From: an uncultured Agromyces sp.
GTDB lineage: Bacteria; Actinomycetota; Actinomycetes; Actinomycetales; Microbacteriaceae
Direction of reading: 5' to 3'
DNA: 64,000 nt
Assembly: GCA_913053875.1 (NCBI GenBank)
Contig: CAJXGN010000001.1
Coordinates: forward strand, 62,001-126,000
The notes below the pieces were generated by a model, which had not been told where the DNA came from, searched no databases, and worked only from the letters and a program-made list of their open reading frames with translations. Position numbers and translations under genes: made by a program. Positions within the stretch are counted from its first letter, which is position 1. Each line of letters opens with the position of its first letter. Positions 26,128 to 34,461 of the stretch are shown here, in pieces.

Positions 26128-28196
26128 CCGAGCAGCTCCGGGCGCTGGAAGTCGGCGCCGTGCACGTGCTGGTCGAGGAACGCGAAGATCGTCTCGTACC
26201 AGATGACGGCGTTCTGGGGCTTCAGGATCCAGTGGTTCTCGTCGGGGAAGGTCAGGTAGCGGTGCACGGTCGTGCCGTCGTCGGCGGCGTGCGCGGCGGC
26301 GAGGTCGGACCAGAGGCGCAGCCCCTCACCGATCGGCACGCGGTAGTCCTTGTCGCCGTGGATGACGAGCAGCGGGGTGCGGATGTTCGCGAGATGCCGG
26401 TGCGGCGAGTGCTCCGCCAACGCCTCGGGCGTGAAGATGCGGGTCCAGTACGCGGTCATGTCGGTCGTGCCGGCGAACTGGTCGAGCGCCCAGAGGCTCG
26501 CGTGCGTGACGATCGCGCGGAACCGATCGGTGTGACCGGCGACCCAGTTCGCCATGTACCCGCCGAACGAGCCGCCCATCGCCGCGGTGCGGGTCTGGTC
26601 GATGTCGGCACGCGCCTCGACGGCGTCGGTGATCGAGATGAGGTCGGTGTACGGCTCGTCGCCCCACGCGTTCCAGCCTCGCCCGACGAAGTCGAGTCCG
26701 TAGCCGGTCGACAGGCCGGGGTCGGGCAGCAGCACGGCGTAGCCGCGGGCGGCGGCGAGCAGCGGGTTCCAGCGCCAGCTCCACGCGTTGAAGCTCGCGA
26801 CCGGGCCGCCGTGGATCCAGAGCAGCAGCGGCGCGGGCTCGGACTCCGACGCGCCCTCGGGCAGCACGAGCCAGCCGCGCACGCGGGTGCCGTCGGCGGC
26901 CGTGGTCGCGACGTCTTCGATGCGGGCGGATGCCTCGGTGGCCGGCGCCGGGCTCGCGAGCGGCGTCACGGTGCCGTCGGCGCCGATGCGCACGGGGTGG
27001 GGCGCGATGATCCAGCTCGAGCGCAGCGCGACGAGGTCGGCGGTGCCCGGCACGACGCGCACGTCGGAGTACGCGAAGTCGTCACGGGTGAGCTGCTCGG
27101 GCGCCGAGCCGTCGAGCGGGATTCGGAAGACGGGCGCGCGGCCGTTGGAGTCGGCGGTCGCGATGAGCGCCGCGTCGTCGTCGGCAAACGCGAGCGAGGT
27201 GGCCCAGCGGTCCCAGCCGTCGGCGATGCGGCGGGCGCCGCCGCCGTCGAGGTCGCTGACCCAGATCTCCACGTCGGTCGGGCCGGCGGGCGAGGCCTTC
27301 GCCTGGCGCACGTGCACGAGCGTCCTGCCGTCGTGGCTGATCACCGGGCCGGCCGCGTCGATGTCGGGCAGGTCGACGAGCGTGCGGCGCTCGCCGGTCG
27401 CGGCGTCGATCGCGACGAGGACGCGGCGGCCCTCCTGCGGGCCGGGCACGCGCAGCGACGCGATCACGGTCGCCCCGTCGGGGGTCACGGCGGTGTCCGC
27501 CGAGTCGGCCTCACGACCGGGGCGCGGCGTCAGGTCGAACGGTCGCGGGAGGCCTGCCGGATACGGGGTCGTCGCGTCGTCGTCGGACTCGTCGCCCGGG
27601 GCATCCGTCGTCGGCAGCTCGTCGGCGAGGTCACCGAGGTCGAGCGCGAGCAGGTGCGGCACGGCGGGCCCGAGGTCGTGGTCCCAGAACCGCACCGGGT
27701 ACGACTCGTGCAGGATCGCGGCGACCTTGGTCTGCTTCCGGCGACCGCGGAGGGCGGCTTCGGCCTCGAGATCTGCGGGCGTCGGCAGCAGTTCGGCGTT
27801 GACGATGACGCGATCGGATGCCTCGGAGACGGCCGTGACACCCGCGACCCCACCCGCGAGGCGGGTGATCGGCCGCGCGTCGCCGCCCGCGGCGGGCAGC
27901 AACCAGAGCTGCGCGGCCTCGTCCTCGCCGTCGGCCTCCGCGTCGGGGCGGGCCGAGACGAACAGCAGGTCGCCGGCGCCGGTGAACTTCGCGCCCGCCT
28001 CGCCCTTCGCCGAGCGGGTCAGGCGGATCGGGGCGCCGGAACCGTCGGCGGGCACGCTCCAGAGGGCCTTCTCGTACGAGGTGCCGTCCTTCGACAGTGT
28101 CGCGACGGTGAGCACCGCGCGGGCGCCGTCGGGCGAGAGGGCGAGTGCCTCGACTCTCGGGATGCGGATGTAGTCGTCGAGCGAGTCGAAGGGCAT
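26124..28196 (-). CDS. S9 family peptidase (prolyl oligopeptidase / acylaminoacyl-peptidase type)
   Basis: 690 aa. N-terminal beta-propeller, then alpha/beta hydrolase. The triad is nucleophile Ser543 in GGSFGGYMANW, Asp617 in HGDKDYRVP and His655 in PDENHW. No signal peptide, so cytoplasmic; such enzymes trim short or N-acylated peptides. It is coupled to the small membrane protein downstream. Confidence 0.92.
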   Translation of the reverse strand: MPFDSLDDYIRIPRVEALALSPDGARAVLTVATLSKDGTSYEKALWSVPADGSGAPIRLTRSAKGEAGAKFTGAGDLLFVSARPDAEADGEDEAAQLWLLPAAGGDARPITRLAGGVAGVTAVSEASDRVIVNAELLPTPADLEAEAALRGRRKQTKVAAILHESYPVRFWDHDLGPAVPHLLALDLGDLADELPTTDAPGDESDDDATTPYPAGLPRPFDLTPRPGREADSADTAVTPDGATVIASLRVPGPQEGRRVLVAIDAATGERRTLVDLPDIDAAGPVISHDGRTLVHVRQAKASPAGPTDVEIWVSDLDGGGARRIADGWDRWATSLAFADDDAALIATADSNGRAPVFRIPLDGSAPEQLTRDDFAYSDVRVVPGTADLVALRSSWIIAPHPVRIGADGTVTPLASPAPATEASARIEDVATTAADGTRVRGWLVLPEGASESEPAPLLLWIHGGPVASFNAWSWRWNPLLAAARGYAVLLPDPGLSTGYGLDFVGRGWNAWGDEPYTDLISITDAVEARADIDQTRTAAMGGSFGGYMANWVAGHTDRFRAIVTHASLWALDQFAGTTDMTAYWTRIFTPEALAEHSPHRHLANIRTPLLVIHGDKDYRVPIGEGLRLWSDLAAAHAADDGTTVHRYLTFPDENHWILKPQNAVIWYETIFAFLDQHVHGADFQRPELLG

Positions 28197-28206
28197 GAGG
28201 TCAACG

Positions 28207-29121
28207 TTAGCTGCGGATTCGGTCGAGTCGTGACGCGACCTCGTCGAGCACGCGCTCGTCGCCCGTGTGGATGCCGGACGTGCGCGGCCAGTGCGTGATC
28301 ACGTCGGTGAACCCGCGTTCGCGGGCGAGGCCGACGGCCTCCTCGAACGCGTCGACGCTGCGCATGGCGTACGACTCGTCGCGGTCGAGGCTGAGGTGGC
28401 GCTCGATGCTGCGCGGGTCGCGTCCGGCGGCCTCGCAGGCGTCGTCGAGTCGCGACGAGAGGTCGCCGACGGCGCGCCACCACTCCGCGTCGCCCGCGCC
28501 GACGTACGGCCCGGTCGTGACCCAGCCCTGCCCGTACGTCACGGCGATGCGCAGGGCGCGCGGTCCGTTCGCGGCCACGATGAACGGCATGCGCGGCGAC
28601 TGGGCGGGCCGACCGACCATGCGGGCGTCTCGCGCGGTGTACCAGTCGCCGTCGTGGGAGATGCCGCTCGAGGCATCCGCTCGCCCCTCGCCCTGCTCCC
28701 CCTCGAACCGCAGCAGCTCGTCGAGCGTCGCCGTGAAGTCGGCGAACCGGTCGACGCGCTCGCGCGGGGTGAGCTCGGGCTGGCCCATCACGTGCGCGTC
28801 GAAGCCCGTGCCGCCCGAGCCGAGGCCGAGCAGCACGCGGCCGCCCGAGATCTGGTCGAGCGTCGCGACGTCCTTCGCGAACGGCACGGGGTGGCGGTAG
28901 TTCGGGCTCGCGACGAACGTGCCGAGGCGGATGCGCTCGGTCACCATCGCGGCGGCCGTCAGGGTCGGGATCGTCGCGTGCCAGCGCTCGCCGGCGAGCG
29001 AACGCCAGGAGAGGTGGTCGTAGGTCCAGGCGTGGTCGAAGCCGCGCTCCTCGGCGCCGCGCCAGTAGCGGGCCGCCTCCGGCCAGTCGAACTGCGGGAG
29101 GATGACGATGCCGACGCGCAT
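28207..29121 (-). CDS. LLM-class F420/flavin-dependent oxidoreductase
   Basis: 304 aa from ATG 29121 (MRVGIVILPQFDW). Luciferase-like barrel: AEERGFDHAWTYDHLSWRS, GTFVASPNYRHPVPFAKDVATLD and GRVLLGLGSGGTGFDA, the last typical of the F420-binding subgroup. It lies ten bases upstream of the S9 peptidase start in the same direction and ten bases downstream of the EamA gene, so the block 25513-30136 may be one transcript. Substrate unknown. Confidence 0.87.
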   Translation of the reverse strand: MRVGIVILPQFDWPEAARYWRGAEERGFDHAWTYDHLSWRSLAGERWHATIPTLTAAAMVTERIRLGTFVASPNYRHPVPFAKDVATLDQISGGRVLLGLGSGGTGFDAHVMGQPELTPRERVDRFADFTATLDELLRFEGEQGEGRADASSGISHDGDWYTARDARMVGRPAQSPRMPFIVAANGPRALRIAVTYGQGWVTTGPYVGAGDAEWWRAVGDLSSRLDDACEAAGRDPRSIERHLSLDRDESYAMRSVDAFEEAVGLARERGFTDVITHWPRTSGIHTGDERVLDEVASRLDRIRS

Positions 29122-29131
29122 GTGCCCGAGT

Positions 29132-30136
29132 CTAGGTGTCGCCTCGGACGTCGTCGCGGGGCGGCTCGGCCGTCGCGTCGCTCGGCAGCGGCACCGGCTC
29201 CGCGCCCGGCACCTCGTCGAGCCCGCTGCGGTCGTCGCGCTCCTGGCGCACGAGCACGATGCCCGCGAGGATGAGCACGCCGCCGAGCATCTGCAGGGGC
29301 GTGATGACCTCGCCGAGCACCATCCAGGCGACGATCGCGGCAAAGATCACCTCGGAGAGCCCGAGGAACGACGCCAGGCGCGTGCCGAGCATGCGGATCG
29401 CGGTGATGCCGGCCGCATACGCGAACGCCGTCGAGACGAGGCCGACGACGAGCACGGGCACGTACCAGGGCGCGGTGCCGCCGAGGAACTCGACGTCATC
29501 GACGAAGGCGAATTCGAACGGGAGGATGCCGGTGAGGCCGACGAGCCCGAGCACGACCGCGCCGACCCCGAAGCCGGATGCCGCGAGGGCGAGCGGCGGC
29601 AGCGAGGCATCCGCTCGATCACCGAGCACGTAGTAGACGCACATGCCGACCATCGCGAGGCCCGCGAGCAGGAGCCCGACGGGGTCGAGTTCGCCGCCGC
29701 CGGGGCCGATGACGAGCACGAGGCCCGCGATCGCGACGACGGAGCCGGCCATGACGACGCGCTGCGGGGCGCGGCGCAGGCGGATCCACGCGAGCAGCAC
29801 GAGCGCGACCGGCGCGAGGTACTCGATGAGCAGGCCGAGGCTCACCGGGATGCGCTCGATGGCCGCGTAGAACGCGACCTGGGTGAGCACGACGCCGAGG
29901 ATCGCGAAGGCGAGCACGGTGCGCCATGCTGCGAGGAGGGGGCGGATGCTCCACTGCATCGCCGCGAGCCCGGGGATCGCGAGCGCGACGGCCGCGACGA
30001 CGATGCGCGCGAAGACCGCGGCGCCCGGAGACCAGCCGGCCTCGAGCAGCGGCTTGACGACGGCGCCGCCCGCGCCGAACGCGAGGCCGGCGGCGAGGCC
30101 GACGACGATGCCGGCGAGTCCGCGTGATGCGCGCAC
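29132..30136 (-). CDS. EamA/DMT-family transporter
   Basis: 334 aa from GTG 30136 with AAGGAG five bases upstream. About ten hydrophobic helices in two EamA repeats (first FGAGGAVVKPLLEAGW..., second SFLGLSEVIFAAIVAWMVLGE), then a charged cytoplasmic tail of about 35 residues. Drug/metabolite exporter family; amino acids and nucleosides are typical substrates. It is separated from rpsO by a terminator. Confidence 0.9.
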   Translation of the reverse strand: MRASRGLAGIVVGLAAGLAFGAGGAVVKPLLEAGWSPGAAVFARIVVAAVALAIPGLAAMQWSIRPLLAAWRTVLAFAILGVVLTQVAFYAAIERIPVSLGLLIEYLAPVALVLLAWIRLRRAPQRVVMAGSVVAIAGLVLVIGPGGGELDPVGLLLAGLAMVGMCVYYVLGDRADASLPPLALAASGFGVGAVVLGLVGLTGILPFEFAFVDDVEFLGGTAPWYVPVLVVGLVSTAFAYAAGITAIRMLGTRLASFLGLSEVIFAAIVAWMVLGEVITPLQMLGGVLILAGIVLVRQERDDRSGLDEVPGAEPVPLPSDATAEPPRDDVRGDT

Positions 30137-30182
30137 GGTGCTCCTTACTGGTGTGGGTCGGTTTCGTGGATCCGGGGAGACG

Positions 30183-30216
30183 ACGACGGCCCCCGCCGAA
30201 GGGCGGAGGCCGTCGT
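30183..30216 (-). terminator. rpsO terminator hairpin
   Basis: Outer stem ACGACGGCC/GGCCGTCGT and inner stem CCGCC/GGCGG with one bulged base on each side and a GAAG loop. It sits just downstream of rpsO. Confidence 0.75.
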
Positions 30217-30242
30217 GAAGAAGTTCGCGGTGTCGTCGACGA

Positions 30243-30512
30243 CTAGCGGCGCAGCCCGAGACGCCCGATGAGCGCACGGTAGCGGTCGATGTCGACGTCG
30301 GCGAGGTAGCCGAGCAGACGACGACGCTGACCGACCAGGAGGAGCAGGCCACGACGCGAGTGGTGGTCGTGCTTGTGCTCCTTGAGGTGCTCGGTGAGGT
30401 CCTTGATGCGGGTGCTGAGAATCGCGATCTGGACCTCGGGGGATCCAGTGTCACCGGGGTGGGTCGCGTACTCGTCGATGATCGCCTTCTTGGTCTCTGC
30501 ATCCAGTGCCAT
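30243..30512 (-). CDS. rpsO: 30S ribosomal protein S15
   Basis: 89 aa, full family length. [35 protein letters not shown] and the RNA-binding [20 protein letters not shown] are all conserved. It binds 16S rRNA helices 20-22 in the small subunit. The leader holds two hairpins that could bind S15 for feedback control. In many bacteria rpsO is adjacent to pnp; here 11 kb separates them. Confidence 0.97.
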   Translation of the reverse strand: MALDAETKKAIIDEYATHPGDTGSPEVQIAILSTRIKDLTEHLKEHKHDHHSRRGLLLLVGQRRRLLGYLADVDIDRYRALIGRLGLRR

Positions 30513-30546
30513 AGAGGGATCCCCTTCCTACTCGTTGCGCGGTGCT

Positions 30547-30632
30547 CCGGGCCGGATGCCCGGGCGCTCTGTATCCGCGGCCGTCGTGACGGCAACCTGA
30601 AGAGTCTACCAGAGGCGGGGTACGGCGGTGAA
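30547..30632 (-). promoter_or_regulatory. rpsO promoter and structured leader
   Basis: On the minus strand, TTCACC (30627-30632) and TAGACT (30603-30608) with an 18-base spacer form a candidate promoter. The transcript would then carry hairpins GCCGTC-AC-GACGGC (30580-30593) and CCGGGC-ATCCG-GCCCGG (30547-30563). S15 leader autoregulation is known in other phyla; here it is inference. Confidence 0.45.
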
Positions 30633-30670
30633 CGCGCGGGGCGGGCGGCTCGAGGCGGCTCGAGGCGGTG

Positions 30671-31687
30671 TCAGAGTTCGGCGACGCGGATGAGGACCTT
30701 CCCGACGGCGGCGTGCTCGACGGCATCGTGGGCGGCAGCGGTCTGTGCGAGCGGGTACTCGTGCAGCGGCAGGCCCGCGTCCGCGCCGACGGGCAGCGCG
30801 CCGTCACGGACGGCGGCGGCGACATCCTCGGCGGCGGCATCCAACGCGGCCTGGCCGACCGTGTAGAGCAGGAGCCCCTGGACGCGGACGTTCTTCGCGA
30901 AGCTCGGGCGGATCGGCATCGTGAAGCCCGAGCCGCCGTCGTCGGCGTAGTACGCGACCGAGGCGTGGTTGGCGGCGATCTCGGCGTCCAGTTCGGCATT
31001 CACCGCGAGGGAGACCTCGACGATCTGGTCGACCCCGTCGGGGACGATCTCGCGGATGCGCGATGCGACGTCATCCGTCGTGTACTCGATCGTGTGGTCG
31101 GCACCGGCGACGGTCGCGAGCGCTGCCTTCTCGGGCGAGCTGACCGTCGCGATGACGAGTGCTCCCGCCCAGTGCGCGAGCTGGATGGCGGCGTGCCCCA
31201 CGGCACCGGCGCCGCCCGCGACGAGCACCACGCGGCCCGCGAGCGCGCCCGGCGCGAGTCGTGCGGGGCCGAACTCGTGCACCGTCAGCGCCCGGTGCGC
31301 CGTCATCGCGGGAACGCCGAGGCTCGCGCCGAGCGCGAAGCTCGCGTCGTCGGGCAGGGGCACGACGCGTGCCGCGGGAACGACGGTGTACTCCTGGGCC
31401 GTGCCGGTCGGGCGTCCGTGCGCCGCCAGGTGGATCCACACGCGGTCCCCGACCGCGAGCCCGGCGACGTCAGCGCCGACGGCATCCACCACGCCCGCGC
31501 CGTCCTGGTTCGGCACGATCTCGCCGGGCACGGTCGGGTTGCTCGCGCGCGCCTTCCAGTCCGTGGGGTTGACGCCCGAGACCGCGATGCGCACGCGCAC
31601 CTCCCCCGCGGCGGGAACCGGCAGTGGCCGGTCGACGAGCGAGAGCACCGAGGAGTCACCGGGATGCGAGTAGACGATCGCCTGCAT
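30671..31687 (-). CDS. Zinc-independent NADPH:quinone oxidoreductase (MDR family)
   Basis: 338 aa from ATG 31687 (MQAIVYSHPG). GroES-like domain (VSGVNPTDWKAR) and Rossmann domain with VVLVAGGAGAVGHAAIQLA; ends in VGKVLIRVAEL. No catalytic or structural zinc ligands. It is a paralogue of the gene at 23332 with only moderate resemblance. It stands alone, upstream of the DUF222 gene on the other strand. Role inferred as quinone or enal reduction. Confidence 0.88.
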   Translation of the reverse strand: MQAIVYSHPGDSSVLSLVDRPLPVPAAGEVRVRIAVSGVNPTDWKARASNPTVPGEIVPNQDGAGVVDAVGADVAGLAVGDRVWIHLAAHGRPTGTAQEYTVVPAARVVPLPDDASFALGASLGVPAMTAHRALTVHEFGPARLAPGALAGRVVLVAGGAGAVGHAAIQLAHWAGALVIATVSSPEKAALATVAGADHTIEYTTDDVASRIREIVPDGVDQIVEVSLAVNAELDAEIAANHASVAYYADDGGSGFTMPIRPSFAKNVRVQGLLLYTVGQAALDAAAEDVAAAVRDGALPVGADAGLPLHEYPLAQTAAAHDAVEHAAVGKVLIRVAEL

Positions 31688-31860
31688 GTTCACGTCGAAC
31701 GCGGCGGGCACGGTCGGCATTCCGGTTGGGGGTTCCCCCCTTGCCGACCCTCGAGCGGATGCGGCGGATGCCGACGCGCCACGCACGCACCGGGACCATC
31801 CTGTGGAGTACCGGATTCACCCGCACGAACCCTTGATCGGCCTGTGTATCTCGGATAGAA

Positions 31861-31876
31861 TCGAACATACGTTCGA
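31861..31876 (+). promoter_or_regulatory. LexA/SOS box
   Basis: TCGAAC-ATAC-GTTCGA is a perfect match to the actinobacterial SOS box TCGAAC-N4-GTTCGA. It lies 30 bases upstream of the GTG start of the HNH gene, where LexA would block transcription until DNA damage. Confidence 0.85.
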
Positions 31877-31906
31877 ACCTCGCCTTCGACCTGGGAGCAC
31901 TGGCCC

Positions 31907-33274
31907 GTGGAGCTCGCCGCGATCACCGACCCACGCACGGCACTCGATGCCGAGCTGGCGGCGATCGCCGAACTCGACCGGTCGATCCGGGCCGCACAGG
32001 CCGAGCAGCTGCGGCGCGTGGTTCGGGCTCGTGAGCTCGCCGCGGAGGTAGCGGGGGTCGACGAGCTGAGCACGTTCACGCAGCGGGAGTTCGCCACGCG
32101 TGCGTTCATCGCCGAGCTCGCAACGTCGCTGACGGTGCACGAGCGCACCGCGGGGCGCATGGTCGGCGAGGCCGAGCAGCTCACCGGCCGGTTCGCGTCG
32201 ACCCTGGAGACCCTCTCCGACGGGTCGATGTGCCTCGGGCGGGTGCGCACCCTGCTCGAGTTCGCGAGCCAGCTACCCGCCGACGCGCAGCCCGCGTTCG
32301 AGCGCGAGGCCCTCGAACGCGGTGCCGGCGACACCCCGTCCGCGTTCCGTCGTCGCGCGCGGCGGCTGCGCGAGCGGATGCATCCGGTCGAGCCGGTCGA
32401 GCGCCACGAGGTCGCACGCGCCGAGCGCAGCGTCGGGCTCGACCCCGCCCCGGACGGCATGGCCTGGCTGAGCCTCCACCTCGAGGCCGAGCGAGGGGTC
32501 GCGATCATGTCGCGGCTCAACGCCTTCGCCGAGGTTTCCGGGTCCGACGACGAGGGCGGCGACCCGCGCACCCCCATGCAGCGCCGCACCGACGCCGCAG
32601 CCGATCTGCTGCTCGGCGGCTGGCTGCACGACGCACCCGCCGGGTCCCCGCTCGCGCCCCCGACCTCGCCGCTCGGTGCCGTCGCACCGAAGGTGTACGT
32701 GACCGTCCCGGTCATGACCCTGCTCGGCGCAAGCGACGAGTCCGCCGAACTCGACGGCTACGGCCCGATCGACGCACACACCGCACGCCGCCTCGCCGCG
32801 CACGCCCCGTCGTTCCAGCGCATCCTCACCCACCCCGAGACCGGTGCCTACCTCTCCTACGGTCGCACCACCTACCGGGTACCGGCCGACCTCGCCGGCT
32901 ACCTCCGCGTGCGCGACGGCGGCTGCCGCTTCCCCGGCTGCTCCCGCCGCGCCGAACGCTGCGACCTCGACCACACCGCCGACTGGGCCCACGGCGGCGA
33001 GACCCGCCACGACAACATCGCCCACCTCTGCCGCAAGCATCACCGCCTCAAGCACCAGACCACCTGGCGCGTCACACAGGACGCCGGCGGGCGACTCCGC
33101 TGGGTCTCCCCCGCAGGCCGCGAACACCTCACCAGCGCCGACTCGCCCTTCCGCGAGAAACCGCCGCCCGAGGCATCCGCCCCGCCCATCGCTCCGGGCA
33201 CCCCAGCCACCGACATCGACGACGGCCCCGAACCGCCCTGGGCCGCCGGCCGCTCGATCGACCCCGCGGCGTAG
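31907..33274 (+). CDS. DUF222 / HNH endonuclease (13E12-repeat family), SOS-controlled
   Basis: 455 aa from GTG 31907 with GGGAG upstream. Residues about 30-290 form the helical DUF222 region. The C-terminal HNH nuclease domain reads CRFPGCSRRAERCDLDHTADW, then GGETRHDNIAHLCRKHHRLKH, with four cysteines that would bind structural zinc and the HNH metal His/Asn. A disordered Pro-rich tail follows. The SOS box fits a damage-induced role. The family is abundant and recombination-prone in actinobacteria, but its cellular function is not settled. Confidence 0.9.
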   Translation: MELAAITDPRTALDAELAAIAELDRSIRAAQAEQLRRVVRARELAAEVAGVDELSTFTQREFATRAFIAELATSLTVHERTAGRMVGEAEQLTGRFASTLETLSDGSMCLGRVRTLLEFASQLPADAQPAFEREALERGAGDTPSAFRRRARRLRERMHPVEPVERHEVARAERSVGLDPAPDGMAWLSLHLEAERGVAIMSRLNAFAEVSGSDDEGGDPRTPMQRRTDAAADLLLGGWLHDAPAGSPLAPPTSPLGAVAPKVYVTVPVMTLLGASDESAELDGYGPIDAHTARRLAAHAPSFQRILTHPETGAYLSYGRTTYRVPADLAGYLRVRDGGCRFPGCSRRAERCDLDHTADWAHGGETRHDNIAHLCRKHHRLKHQTTWRVTQDAGGRLRWVSPAGREHLTSADSPFREKPPPEASAPPIAPGTPATDIDDGPEPPWAAGRSIDPAA

Positions 33275-33311
33275 ACGCATCGATCGACCCGCCATCGCTA
33301 GCATCGACCTC

Positions 33312-34451
33312 GTGAACGAGCCCGACGTCCGCCCGCTGATCGAGCCCGTGAGCGCCGAAGCCATGCAGGAGGCGCACGCGTACGCTCCCGCGCCGACGCT
33401 CTCGGAGTCGCTCAGGGGTCCGCAGGCGAGGCGCATCGTTCCGTTCGCGATTCTCGGGCTCGTCGGCGTGCTCGTGCTCGGCTGGCTCGTCTCGGAACTC
33501 GTCGAGGCGGCGCTCGGCCAGCGGGCCCAGGGCGTGGTCGTGTTCCTGATGCTCGCGGCGGTCATCACCGTCGCCTGGCTCTCCTGGCTGCAACTGCAGC
33601 ACGGTCACCGGGAGCGATACGCGCGGCTCGCATCGTTCGCGAGCGCGAACGGGTTCGACTACGAGCCGAAGCGAACGGGCACCCGGCACGAGGGCGTCGT
33701 GTTCCACGTCGGCTCGTCGAGACGCGACGAGGACGTGTTCCGATTCGTGCCCGACGAGCCCGGGCAGCGGGAGGTCGAGGTCGGCACTCGCGTCTACGAG
33801 GTGAAGTCGTCGTCTCGCCGCCGCGACACCACCGTGCACCGCTGGGGCTACCTCGCCGTGCGGCTCGACCGCCGACTCCCGCACCTCCTGCTCGACGCGA
33901 CCCGCAACGACGGCGCGTTCGGCGTCTCGAACCTGCCGATCGGGTTCGCGAAGGACCAGCGACTGTCGCTCGAGGGCGACTTCGATCGGCACTTCGCGCT
34001 CTACTGCCCGCGCGAGTACGAGACCGACGCGCTCTACCTCTTCACGCCCGACGTGATGGCGCTGCTCATCGACGAGACGTCCGCGTACGACGTCGAAGTC
34101 GTCGACGACTGGCTGTACGTCTACTCGGTGACGCCGTTCGACCCGAACGACCCGGAGACCTGGCGCCGGCTGCACCGCATCCGGTCGGTGGTCGGCGAAC
34201 GCCTCGCGGGGCGGTCGAGCCGATACGCGGACGACCGGGTGGTCGCGCCGGCCCAGACCCAGGTGACGGATGCTGCTGCGCCGATGCCGGAGGCATCCGC
34301 CATCACCTCGCGACTCGACCACAACCGGGTCGCACCCCGCGGCGCCCGCCTGCGCCGGCGACGCACGCTGACCACCTCGACGGTCGGCCTCGCCGCCGGC
34401 GCCGTGGGGCTCTTCTGGCTGTTCGAGTGGTTCGAACGGCTCTGGAGCTGA
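33312..34451 (+). CDS. Hypothetical membrane protein
   Basis: 379 aa from GTG 33312. Two adjacent TM helices near residues 43-61 and 77-96 (IVPFAILGLVGVLVLGWLV, VVVFLMLAAVITVAWLSW) are followed by a cytoplasmic domain of about 240 residues. A last TM helix (VGLAAGAVGLFWLFEWF) lies at the very C-terminus. No catalytic motif is recognised. The tail before the last helix is Arg-rich. It begins 37 bases after the HNH gene and could be read through from the SOS promoter. Confidence 0.78.
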   Translation: MNEPDVRPLIEPVSAEAMQEAHAYAPAPTLSESLRGPQARRIVPFAILGLVGVLVLGWLVSELVEAALGQRAQGVVVFLMLAAVITVAWLSWLQLQHGHRERYARLASFASANGFDYEPKRTGTRHEGVVFHVGSSRRDEDVFRFVPDEPGQREVEVGTRVYEVKSSSRRRDTTVHRWGYLAVRLDRRLPHLLLDATRNDGAFGVSNLPIGFAKDQRLSLEGDFDRHFALYCPREYETDALYLFTPDVMALLIDETSAYDVEVVDDWLYVYSVTPFDPNDPETWRRLHRIRSVVGERLAGRSSRYADDRVVAPAQTQVTDAAAPMPEASAITSRLDHNRVAPRGARLRRRRTLTTSTVGLAAGAVGLFWLFEWFERLWS

Positions 34452-34461
34452 CCGCCCGGCG

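Noticed and set aside
32273..33568. A 431-codon minus-strand frame overlapping the HNH gene
   Set aside because: It is the antisense shadow of DUF222-HNH; the HNH motif, SOS box and start all support the plus strand.
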